Source of the DNA: Sulfolobales archaeon HS-7
GTDB lineage: Archaea; Thermoproteota; Thermoprotei_A; Sulfolobales; Sulfolobaceae
Length of the DNA stretch: 64,000 nucleotides
Reading direction: 5' to 3'
NCBI GenBank assembly: GCA_019704295.1
Contig: AP024596.1
Coordinates: 2,006,501 to 2,070,500 of the forward strand
Under the pieces are notes generated by a model that saw only the letters and a list, made by a program, of their open reading frames with translations, was not told the origin of the DNA and made no database searches. Shown piece by piece: positions 56,957-63,895 of this stretch. The position numbers and the translations under genes were made by a program. How positions within the stretch are numbered: the first letter of the stretch is position 1; each line of letters starts with the position of its first letter.

Positions 56957-57182
56957 CTAGAGGAGATTGATGAACTGGTAAAACGCTAGGGGCTTCTCTC
57001 CTGATGCCTTGAAGTTAAACAAGAGGAAGAGGTAAAAGTTCCAGGAAGGGTCAAGTAGCGCGTAGATCAAGTAGAGGTAGAACTTGTCGCAATACTTCCC
57101 CATGAGTTCTATCCTAGCTTTCCTCGTCTTGAACTCTTCCTCTATTTGCCACCTCAACCTGTAGGTCTCGGCCAACTCGTGA
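56957..57182 (-). pseudogene. Transposase C-terminal relic (ISH3/IS4-like)
   Basis: The frame reads HELAETYRLRWQIEEEFKTR, the YREK-like helix with catalytic Glu near the C-terminus of IS4-group transposases, then YCDKFYLYLIYALLDPSWNF. The upstream part is missing: a miniature element is joined at 57183 and integrase sequence lies beyond it. Confidence 0.6.
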
Positions 57183-57546
57183 TAGTGCCCAATGTGCAAC
57201 AAATGTTATTTACTATATTAACTAATTATAAGATATAAAAATAATTAAATCTACGTTGTATAATCAGGATGATAGTACGGGGGAATTACGGGAAATTAAA
57301 CCCCATTGCCGACTTCCTAGGCTTAAAAATATTCGGCTATACCCTCTGCTAACTTTTAACTCGTAGAACTGAAAACCTCTTTTTAGCTTTTATTGCTAAG
57401 AAATATATGGTTACTTTTGCTTACTATTAATAAACTTATTTTATATTACTGTCATACTTGTAATTAAGCGAATTTAATTCTAAAGAGACGTGTTTATAAC
57501 TTTTTACTTTATTTAGTTATTCCCTTTAATTACACATTGGACACTG
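57183..57546 (-). mobile_element. ~360 bp CAGTGTCCAA-family miniature element
   Basis: Left end TAGTGCCCAATGTGCAAC, right end TTACACATTGGACACTG. Internal minus frame fragment EGIAEYFKPRKSAMGFN matches the relics at 14.0 and 50.2 kb. It joins two unrelated genes: transposase relic on the left, integrase relic on the right. This is better explained by recombination between copies than by simple insertion. Confidence 0.68.
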
Positions 57547-57549
57547 TCA

Positions 57550-58030
57550 AGTGAGAGTGAGAAGCCGAAATCCCTCATTGCATATTTTATGTGTCTGAGC
57601 CTTTCTTCTCTAGTCGCTTTGCTCTTTTGTTCCAGAATTTTATCAAACAGCTTTAGATCCTCCTCAGTAACCACGTAACTATTCGTATTCTGTCTTACAT
57701 AATCTCTTAAGAATCTGTTCAGCATCATAAAAAGCAAAGAACGAAACTGAGGATCCTCAACTGCAGTATTCACTACTTTTAACAAATCGTTTATGTCAGC
57801 CTTCTCTATCTTCTTACCGTATACTATTCTCGCAATTTCGTCAGGGGCTAGAAACTGCAGCACTTTCTCTAGGAACTCTTTCGGGGTCTCCCTCAACCCT
57901 TTCTTATATCGCCACCCTGTAGCTTTTGAAATCCCCCATTTGCTCATAAGTTATCCCTTTCTCTTCAGTAACATATGTAAATAGCTGAATTTTTTGCTCA
58001 TTTGTGAGCTTATCTATATCTATTATTGCC
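57550..58030 (-). pseudogene. Tyrosine integrase N-terminal remnant (pNOB8-type candidate)
   Basis: The remnant runs from ATG 58030. MAIIDIDKLTNEQKIQLFTY continues to GITYEQMG, then a run of five G shifts the frame. Removing one G restores MGISKATGWRYKKGLRETP and the rest, with IARIVYGKKIEKADINDLL and VVTEEDLKLFDKILEQKSK. This resembles the N-terminal half of crenarchaeal integrases of the non-partitioned type. The catalytic domain is missing, cut at 57547 by the miniature element. It begins 98 bp from the tRNA-Glu half-site. Confidence 0.6.
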
Positions 58031-58127
58031 ATAATATTAATTTCTACCTCTGGTTTAAGATGGTTTCCATTTTTCCTAGATGGTTTCCGACCTAACCCAC
58101 CTCTTTTTCAATTTAATTAAAAATTAG
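58031..58127. other. Spacer between integrase and att site
   Basis: 97 bp, A+T-rich, with T runs. Nothing else seen. Confidence 0.5.
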
Positions 58128-58170
58128 TGCCGCGGCCGGGATTTGAACCCGGGCCACAGGCTTGAGAGGC
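58128..58170 (-). other. tRNA-Glu(CUC) 3'-half: attachment-site core
   Basis: On the minus strand this reads from the anticodon loop CTCTCAA through the variable and T-arm GGGTTCAAATCCC to the acceptor CCGCGGCA. The 5' half is absent; upstream sequence is unrelated. Such half-tRNA copies are the att sites of crenarchaeal integrated elements. The anticodon CUC assignment rests on the loop CTCTCAA and the stem GCCTG. Confidence 0.75.
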
Positions 58171-58297
58171 TATAAGCTGTTTTAATTAAACCATGAACAG
58201 AAACGTTTTGTGTTGCACGTTGAAGCAGAAGTAGAATCACGCTATGAGAGAAAAGTAGAATAAAATGATAGCAGGAAATCGGTCACCGTTTCAAAGT

Positions 58298-58315
58298 GTT
58301 AACCCCCCAGGTAAC
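58298..58315 (+). promoter_or_regulatory. GTWAAC-G-rich-GTTAAC motif, copy 3
   Basis: GTTAAC CCCCCAG GTAAC, 8 bp after the stop of the membrane gene on the other strand. Confidence 0.45.
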
Positions 58316-58322
58316 ATGAATA

Positions 58323-58655
58323 TTATATAAATACAATTGCTTGGCCTAGTGTGTATATGCTAATGTAAGCTACAAATAGCAATATTTTAAGCTTAGAATT
58401 AACATCTCTATAAATTTCAGTCAGGGCGTAGGCAGAGATGAATATGGGGATTGCTATATCAAATACCCCATATGCAAACTGTAACGTAGAAGAGAAATTA
58501 TAAAAAATATTATTTATTATTGATAGAGAATTATATATTGTATAATTTATAAAAATATGGCCAATTATTGACATCAAATAGCCAATTATAAAATCAATAA
58601 TCATAAGAAAGATCCCTGATAATATATTGTCTTCATCGTTCATTTTTATCCCCAA
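58323..58655 (-). CDS. Small membrane protein
   Basis: This 110-aa protein has three predicted membrane segments (LMIIDFIIGYLMSIIGHIFI, FAYGVFDIAIPIFISAYALT, LLFVAYISIYTLGQAIVFI). There is no further motif. It is flanked on both sides by a copy of the GTWAAC motif (58298 and 58736). Confidence 0.6.
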   Translation of the reverse strand: MGIKMNDEDNILSGIFLMIIDFIIGYLMSIIGHIFINYTIYNSLSIINNIFYNFSSTLQFAYGVFDIAIPIFISAYALTEIYRDVNSKLKILLFVAYISIYTLGQAIVFI

Positions 58656-58735
58656 CTCATTAAGTATCGTCAGGTAAGAAAAATAATTCGGTTATGAGTA
58701 GGTATGATTAAAAACTTTACTACTATGATTTCTCT

Positions 58736-58753
58736 GTTAACCCCCAAGTTAAC
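58736..58753 (+). promoter_or_regulatory. GTWAAC-G-rich-GTTAAC motif, copy 4 (perfect arms)
   Basis: GTTAAC CCCCAA GTTAAC. Both arms are identical 6-bp palindromes with a 6-bp spacer. It lies 81 bp before the start of the membrane gene (58655). Confidence 0.5.
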
Positions 58754-58817
58754 GTCAGTTTCTTTATTATTACTTAGCTAAAGTATAATAATAAAATGTA
58801 TAAATAGTTTATACATT

Positions 58818-58988
58818 CTAGTGTTCAGACAGTACAGTAGCTAGAATACGTTTCACTACATCATCTAATTTTAAATCCGAAGTATTCAATACTATTTCCT
58901 CTAATCCGCAGTTTTTATGGAAATCTATAAAACATTTTTTATTCTCGTACCAATCATAAATTTCTGGAGTTTTTGCACGGTTATTCAT
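58818..58988 (-). pseudogene. C-terminal fragment of a kinase-like gene
   Basis: 56 codons from ATG 58988. IYDWYENKKCFIDFHKNCGL and LEEIVLNTSDLKLDDVVKRI are typical of the end of small nucleotide-kinase-like proteins. The frame extends upstream to about 59040 (FVNPTQGLLRNIF) with no start codon and then a stop. Likely a remnant. Confidence 0.4.
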
Positions 58989-59110
58989 TGTGAAAATATT
59001 CCTTAATAAACCTTGAGTAGGGTTAACAAAGTGTAATACTTAGGTTCTTATCGCAAGAGCTTACGGATGGTAGCAAAGAGGTAAGCCTTGATAATACTAT
59101 GGAAACCTTA

Positions 59111-59135
59111 TACTATTATAGTATACTATAATAGT
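59111..59135. repeat. A+T inverted repeat
   Basis: ACTATTATAGT ... ACTATAATAGT, an interrupted palindrome 60 bp after the wHTH gene stop. It could be a protein-binding site or a terminator hairpin. Confidence 0.45.
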
Positions 59136-59180
59136 GACCATCTGATTACTTCGTCTGCTATACATAAGACGTTAAACCCA

Positions 59181-59197
59181 TTCACTCCCCAGTTTAC
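59181..59197 (-). promoter_or_regulatory. GTWAAC-G-rich-GTTAAC motif, copy 5
   Basis: Minus-strand reading is GTAAAC TGGGGA GTGAA, directly next to the stop codon of the wHTH gene. Confidence 0.4.
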
Positions 59198-59198
59198 G

Positions 59199-59441
59199 CT
59201 AACTTACTAACTCTTCTCCTGCCCTAAGCCTATAAATTCTGAATTTTTTGCCTCCATATTTCATCCACGACCTTGTAATAATCCCTTCCTGTGCCATCTT
59301 CGTAAGTGTTACAAGAATCAAGTTCTTATTATATCTCGTCTTTTCTTCTAAGTAATCTAAAGTAGCCGAACCCTTTGCCGCAAGTATTGCTATTATAGCT
59401 TCCCTCACGCTTAATTTTCCCCTCATTCTCTTCTTTCTCAT
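59199..59441 (-). CDS. Winged-helix regulator
   Basis: This 80-aa protein with basic N-terminus (MRKKRMRGK) has SVREAIIAILAAKGSATLDY, then a recognition helix NKNLILVTLTKMAQE and a beta-wing IITRSWMKYGGKKFRIYRL. It is a plausible controller of the element. A motif copy lies right after its stop. Confidence 0.72.
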   Translation of the reverse strand: MRKKRMRGKLSVREAIIAILAAKGSATLDYLEEKTRYNKNLILVTLTKMAQEGIITRSWMKYGGKKFRIYRLRAGEELVS

Positions 59442-59680
59442 ACGATAAAATTCGCTAAATAGGATTAAAAATAATTAATATCCGTAGGACGTTTCAAAAG
59501 TTAAGTTTCGGTTACTCCTCTTTCAGGATTAATTATAATTAATCTTCTTTTCATTATCGCGAGATATAGCCCAAACAAGCAAAATTTTGGGGATCCGGGC
59601 AGGATTAACTATAGAATTGACACAAGCTACCAATATTGAAGGTTTAAATATGTATACAAATGACATACATTCGATAAAAA
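59442..59680. other. Spacer with promoter candidates
   Basis: A+T-rich; GGTTTAAATATGTATAC at 59640-59656 is a good TATA candidate for the next gene (ATG 59681). No gene. Confidence 0.45.
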
Positions 59681-59965
59681 ATGGAGACAAGAAAAAATAC
59701 TAATCAGGATGAACTTTCCTTCGAAGAGAAGGGAGCTATTGATTTGGTTCTTAATGGATATGGCATTAATAGATATCGTATTAAGTCAACGTTAGAAGCC
59801 TATTATAAATTCGCCGAGGACATAAAGAAAATTATCAACAGGGATAGGAATAATCCTAACCTAGATAGAGAGATAAGCGAAATAGCGGAAGAGTACGCGA
59901 TAAAAGATGGATTGAATAAAGACGCTCTGATCAAGATTGCGATGAAGTTTAAAAACAAACATTAG
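59681..59965 (+). CDS. Unknown helical protein
   Basis: This 94-aa protein is very charged and helical with ELSFEEKGAIDLVLNGYGIN, a Tyr-rich middle and EEYAIKDGLNKDALIKIAMK. No known family. A strong TATA candidate (TTTAAATATG) lies 33 bp before the ATG. It converges with the 436-aa gene. Confidence 0.55.
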   Translation: METRKNTNQDELSFEEKGAIDLVLNGYGINRYRIKSTLEAYYKFAEDIKKIINRDRNNPNLDREISEIAEEYAIKDGLNKDALIKIAMKFKNKH

Positions 59966-60038
59966 TTATATAGTTTTTCTCAGTAAATCGGAAGGTATTT
60001 CAAAAATTACTCTACTGATATTAGGGCACTGCACATAG

Positions 60039-61349
60039 TCAGATAATTCGAGTCTGTAGTCTAATCTTATCGTTATCCTCATAATTAATTTCACTATTCT
60101 TTAGAACATCTAGAATTATTTCGATTAAGTCATTTATGTCTTTTTGTAGACTTTGCGACTTGCCATCAGGATCTAATACTCTCTTTATAGAGGGCTCTAA
60201 TGTGTAATATAACTTGTTTTTGAGTTCATCTCTACCTATTTCACCGTTATTCTGGCCTATTATTTCTCTCACTAGATCCACAAAGCCACCTTTTCTACTT
60301 CCTATTACACCTCTCGCTGAAGGTAATATGGGAAGCCCGTAATTTTGCCTTAAAATTCTCAATAACTCTCGAACTATTTCCACTTTATTAGTCCTTTTTA
60401 CTACAAGCTTTCCGTTTTTAACTTCTAAGATATCTGATAATCTGTTCCCTTCTCTGAGTGTATTAACCAGAATATCGGGAGTTTTACTATATCTCAACCA
60501 TACTATCGTGTCCAGATCGAAAATATGAACCCTTATGTAAGAATTTTCTGCCATCTGTTCAACTTCATTTTTATCTATTACTATCGGGTTACCGTTATCA
60601 TCTGTAAGTCTACTGAATACTCCATTACTCCATTCTCGTGAGCTTATTTTATTTTCTATTATATCTCTAGCTCTTTTTATTTGATTAGGCGCTAAATTCA
60701 GATCCTCCTCGAATTTTTGCTCAAGGCTACTTTTCAATTCGCTTTCTATTTTTTTAACATAGAACTTTTTCACTTCTTCTCCGCATTTCTCATAAAGTAT
60801 GAGAAAGTCTCCTATCTCTGGGATTATAATTGCCTTCTCCAGTCGTGTTATATCTTCTATTCTATCAAAGTTACCCGTTATTTTTGCTATGGACGATTTC
60901 GCTAGTATACGTGTAGATTTCAAGTTGACTCCTATAAACAAGTGACATGAACATTCTATATCGTTAATACTGCATCCCCACTGCGTATATAAAAGTAAAG
61001 TTAACTTGTGTTTTAATTCTCTCTTTAGATCAGATATATTTTTATTATATATAATATCGTCTGTATAAATATTATCGTCTATGCGTTTAACGTTTAGCTC
61101 ACCGGCTGGATACTCCTCGGAATTTTCGTCATCATGTTGTTGATTAATGTCACAAAAGCAGTTGATATTTGTTCTAAATAATTGGAGCAACACCGTGTTT
61201 ACATCTTTAGCAGGAAGTCCTACTCTATATACTGTATACCTATAACTGTTCTTTTTGTTGCCCTTTTGTACTATATATACATTCGCCGAATCTCCACGAA
61301 AATTATTTAATACTTGACATAGATAGTTACTACTAAGCTCTTCATCCAT
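60039..61349 (-). CDS. Unknown 436-aa protein of a divergent gene pair
   Basis: I do not recognise this protein. It has no membrane segment. The N-terminal part has cysteines (INCFCDIN, CSINDIECSCHLF). The middle is helical with YVKKIESELKSSLEQKF, and HIFDLDTIVWLRYSKTPD precedes the C-terminal third (LLRILRQNYGLPILPSARG). It is divergent from the 199-aa membrane gene, 53 bp apart. Roles in defence or conjugation are possible. Confidence 0.55.
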   Translation of the reverse strand: MDEELSSNYLCQVLNNFRGDSANVYIVQKGNKKNSYRYTVYRVGLPAKDVNTVLLQLFRTNINCFCDINQQHDDENSEEYPAGELNVKRIDDNIYTDDIIYNKNISDLKRELKHKLTLLLYTQWGCSINDIECSCHLFIGVNLKSTRILAKSSIAKITGNFDRIEDITRLEKAIIIPEIGDFLILYEKCGEEVKKFYVKKIESELKSSLEQKFEEDLNLAPNQIKRARDIIENKISSREWSNGVFSRLTDDNGNPIVIDKNEVEQMAENSYIRVHIFDLDTIVWLRYSKTPDILVNTLREGNRLSDILEVKNGKLVVKRTNKVEIVRELLRILRQNYGLPILPSARGVIGSRKGGFVDLVREIIGQNNGEIGRDELKNKLYYTLEPSIKRVLDPDGKSQSLQKDINDLIEIILDVLKNSEINYEDNDKIRLQTRII

Positions 61350-61402
61350 AATTTTTCACACCCCTTCAATACTTTTTTATTTTAAGAAAATCTAATATTT
61401 AT
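61350..61402. promoter_or_regulatory. Shared divergent promoter region
   Basis: It contains TTTTTATTTTAAG (61374-61386) for the plus gene and, reading the other strand, TATAAATATTAG (about 61390-61401) for the minus gene. GGGGTG precedes the minus start as a possible ribosome site. So the two genes are probably expressed together. Confidence 0.55.
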
Positions 61403-62002
61403 ATGTTAGATAAGTTAGGAAAATTATTGCTTATACTGAATGAGTATGGAATCGCCTTGTTCTATCTGACGTACGTTACATTTAATCATTTGTTGTCCTT
61501 CTATTTGTCATTAATAGTAGCAATTCTGGTATTTCTCGGTCTTTTTATATTCGTCGTAATTTTCGTGTCCAGTATTCTCCCTGCAAGGACTGCTAGCCGA
61601 CTGATATCGGGAAAGATAATAGAAGCTAGAAGGATTCACTATCAGATCATCTCATTTCAAACTAGTAACGTAATCCCTTTTGTATTAGCCTCCTACGATA
61701 ACGTTATAACCTTAATCATTAGCTGGATCATGTTATTTCTCTTTATAGTACTATCATACAACGATGTTTCGATATTAGCATTGAACCCGTATCTTTTGTT
61801 AAGGGAGTATAGCCTTTACCTCATAAAGGTAGAGATACCCCACTCAAATTACAAAGATTATTACGTATTTTCAAGAGATGATCTTGAAACTAGATCGGGT
61901 CTCGAACTGAATACTGCCCATCTTTATGAGATTGATAACAATTTGTATATTGTGATAAATGTAGAAGGTGAAGAAAACAAAAACACTAGTATGAATCCCT
62001 AA
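61403..62002 (+). CDS. Membrane protein with cytosolic C-terminal part (KwaA-like layout)
   Basis: This 199-aa protein has three membrane segments (about 17-33, 36-58, 103-122) followed by a soluble C-terminal region NPYLLLREYSLYLIKVEI, DYYVFSRDDLETRSG, TAHLYEIDNNLYIVINVE. The layout, several membrane helices then a short domain starting with an NPxL...Y segment, resembles membrane subunits of two-gene defence systems such as KwaA. This is a layout similarity, not a family assignment. Divergent partner: the 436-aa gene. Confidence 0.5.
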   Translation: MLDKLGKLLLILNEYGIALFYLTYVTFNHLLSFYLSLIVAILVFLGLFIFVVIFVSSILPARTASRLISGKIIEARRIHYQIISFQTSNVIPFVLASYDNVITLIISWIMLFLFIVLSYNDVSILALNPYLLLREYSLYLIKVEIPHSNYKDYYVFSRDDLETRSGLELNTAHLYEIDNNLYIVINVEGEENKNTSMNP

Positions 62003-62041
62003 AAGGGATTATAGTATTACTTGAGACTACAATTTTGCTCA

Positions 62042-62059
62042 GTAAACTGGGGAGTTAAC
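62042..62059 (+). promoter_or_regulatory. GTWAAC-G-rich-GTTAAC motif, copy 6
   Basis: GTAAAC TGGGGA GTTAAC, 134 bp before the small gene of module copy 2. It aligns with the copy at 51954. Confidence 0.5.
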
Positions 62060-62192
62060 ACAATTTTTTCTCACGCATATTTTCTTCATTAGATCCCACA
62101 TATGCGCTTTTACTGTTTAGTTAACAGTTTTTCAAAATTCAATGAGAATAATCAGCATACCCTTTTTAATGCTGCTTAATAAACATATGCTT

Positions 62193-62345
62193 ATGAGAAT
62201 TGAAGATAAGGACGAGAAAGGCGAGGGTTACTTAGTTATTGAAAGTAAGGAAGATTTTAAGAAGTTTAAGGAGGACCTACTCAGACTGGCAAGGGAAAAA
62301 GCTAAGGCCCGTAAGCCATCTTATGAGACCCAACCTCCCAAATAA
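62193..62345 (+). CDS. Small antitoxin-like protein, module copy 2
   Basis: 50 aa from ATG 62193: MRIEDKDEKGEGYLVIESKE and a C-terminal RKPSYETQPPK identical to copy 1. Two upstream in-frame ATGs (62142, 62187) are less likely. It shares the last 44 bp with the toxin-like gene on the other strand. Confidence 0.7.
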   Translation: MRIEDKDEKGEGYLVIESKEDFKKFKEDLLRLAREKAKARKPSYETQPPK

Positions 62346-62607
62346 ACACGATACAGTTTTTTGGATCAGCACTATAAAGTATCCTTATATCACCCGTAAC
62401 CTCTATGGAAAACATGGGATTTCCATACTTATCCTTTCCCAGTTTCTCTCTGGAGTATTTGAAAGGGTTTTCCTGTAATAGTTCTAGTTTCTCTGAAATA
62501 AGCATTATCAGCTTATCATTATACGTATCCGTAGCATACTCTAAAAACTCTCTGTAACTCTTTACCTTCCTCATCATGAACTTCAATTCCCAATCCTTAC
62601 AAACCAC
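62302..62607 (-). CDS. RelE/ParE-like toxin, module copy 2 (intact)
   Basis: This 101-aa protein has the RelE/ParE fold: N-terminal helix region, SEKLELLQENPFKYSREKLG, strands MFSIEVTGDIRILYSADPKN and the C-terminal CIVFIWEVGSHKMAYGP. The final segment is in the position of the catalytic IGHRxxVY end of RelE/ParE. It is the open version of the copy broken at 52200. Role as mRNase or gyrase poison not known. Confidence 0.75.
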   Translation of the reverse strand: MVCKDWELKFMMRKVKSYREFLEYATDTYNDKLIMLISEKLELLQENPFKYSREKLGKDKYGNPMFSIEVTGDIRILYSADPKNCIVFIWEVGSHKMAYGP

Positions 62608-62752
62608 AATAAATGAAATAGAAAAATGATTTAAAAACTTTTCTCTTTTCGTTTAATATCTCATCAGGAATAATAGTTGTGAAAAGTGAAGTGGCGTTCG
62701 TGATTCTGTCCTTCCTGATATTTTACTCCCCGATAAAATCCAGGGCTCCTTT

Positions 62753-63017
62753 TCACTTCTTCCTCCCGCCCCTCCTTCTCTTCTGTGCAGTGCCCATGCT
62801 CTTTAGCATTCTGTACTCCTCTATTCTGGTGATCGTTTCTCTCACATCAGTGACTCCTTTCAACTTCTCCACTAACCCTTTCTCGCCCACGTAACTCAAC
62901 CACGTCACTATATAGGCTTACCTCAGGTGGTACTCGACGCAAGCGAGGTCCTCCTTAATATAGCCTCGTCATCTCGTCCTTGAGCTCTTCCACGTTGTGG
63001 GCTACGCCGCTGTCAAC
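62753..63017 (-). pseudogene. DUF5752-like gene, module copy 2, dead
   Basis: On the minus strand VDSGVAHNVEELKDEMTRLY runs to a stop. After a frame shift YHLR, a stop, AYIVTWLSYVGEKGL and VEKLKGVTDVRETITRIEEY follow, ending RRGGRKK. It corresponds to the intact gene at 52583 with one frameshift and one further in-frame stop. G+C-richer than copy 1. Confidence 0.65.
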
Positions 63018-63059
63018 AGTTTCAGATAAACCGTGAAGTTTGTGTAATTTATACATAAA

Positions 63060-63310
63060 ACATATTTTATAAATCTTGTCACCAGATGTGGATGAGTTTT
63101 CCCGAAAGGTGACAGGGCACAAGATGGCGGGTTTCCCCGCATCGATGAGCAGGTGTGGGTTGGGGTTATCCCGTTAATGAGACGAAGAAGGATGAATGAG
63201 GCAATGCCCCGTAACTTCGGTGAAGTCCAAGGGCTAAGGATTGAGATGAAATGTCATGAAATCTTATGAAGCCCAAACCCCTACTACCCTCTCATAAGAC
63301 TTGAAGTAGA
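63060..63310. ncRNA. G+C-rich structured region
   Basis: It has no credible frame. Short helices are seen (GGCGGGTTTCCCCGC, TTCCCGAAAGG, CCCCGTAACTTCGGTGAAG) and GATGAG/GATGAA repeats. It is much richer in G+C than the flanks. A small RNA or a mobile-element end are both possible. Family unknown. Confidence 0.35.
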
Positions 63311-63323
63311 AAGGCTCCATTTT

Positions 63324-63854
63324 TCAACCTCGTCTTAATTGGCTTTTTAAAGGGGAAGAGAACGATAGCAGTTGATAATGATAATAATATCCGTGAAATG
63401 AAAGGACCAGCATAACGAACCCCAGGAAGATAGCCGCGCCATTGATAAAAGAGTTATCATACCTATAGTGGGCTAATGCGAACCTCGTCCACTTCCCCTC
63501 TTTCTTTACGTATATCCCTGCCTCAGTGAAAGCGTCAAGAATCATGTGAGAGGGGCCTATCACTATGGATAGGAGCAGAAACCAGGGAATGTCGCCATAA
63601 AGAAAACCCAGAACAAAGAAGGGTATTGACGGGAGCATACCCCACACTGCAGATCTTGGGACCGTGTGGGTCAGCGGAGTCCGGGTAGGTATTGTACCGT
63701 GTCTTGTGTGTATCTCTTTATGTCCCAACCTGTCTATGATGAGGTTTCCAGCCACTGATAGGATCCCTGCTAGGACTAGGTAGTATGAGGTGAAACTACT
63801 GAGAAGCAAGGCGAGGATACCAGCTGTAAACACGTAATGGGTAACGAGTCTCAT
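63324..63854 (-). CDS. DUF1286 family membrane protein
   Basis: This 176-aa protein has several membrane segments and the pattern HYVFTAGILALLL ... HTRHGTIPTRTPLTHTVPRS ... GPSHMILDAFTEAGIYV with conserved His and Asp as in the YdjM-like metal-dependent hydrolase superfamily. DUF1286 proteins are found in Sulfolobales plasmids and integrated elements, which fits the accessory region. Function unknown. Confidence 0.75.
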   Translation of the reverse strand: MRLVTHYVFTAGILALLLSSFTSYYLVLAGILSVAGNLIIDRLGHKEIHTRHGTIPTRTPLTHTVPRSAVWGMLPSIPFFVLGFLYGDIPWFLLLSIVIGPSHMILDAFTEAGIYVKKEGKWTRFALAHYRYDNSFINGAAIFLGFVMLVLSFHGYYYHYQLLSFSSPLKSQLRRG

Positions 63855-63895
63855 TTCTCATCGATAATTTGCTTTTTTAAAAACCGTTAGTAGTG

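Larger units (their letters stand above)
58989..59198. other. Leader of the kinase remnant and 3' side of the wHTH gene
   Basis: It contains a small inverted repeat TACTATTATAGTATACTATAATAGT at 59111-59135, and the motif copy at 59181. Confidence 0.4.

Noticed and set aside
58128-58170. Complete tRNA gene
   Set aside because: Only the 3' half from the anticodon loop onward is present; the sequence before it does not pair with the acceptor stem.
62679-62894. 71-codon membrane-protein-like frame on the plus strand
   Set aside because: It is the shadow of the dead DUF5752 gene on the minus strand.
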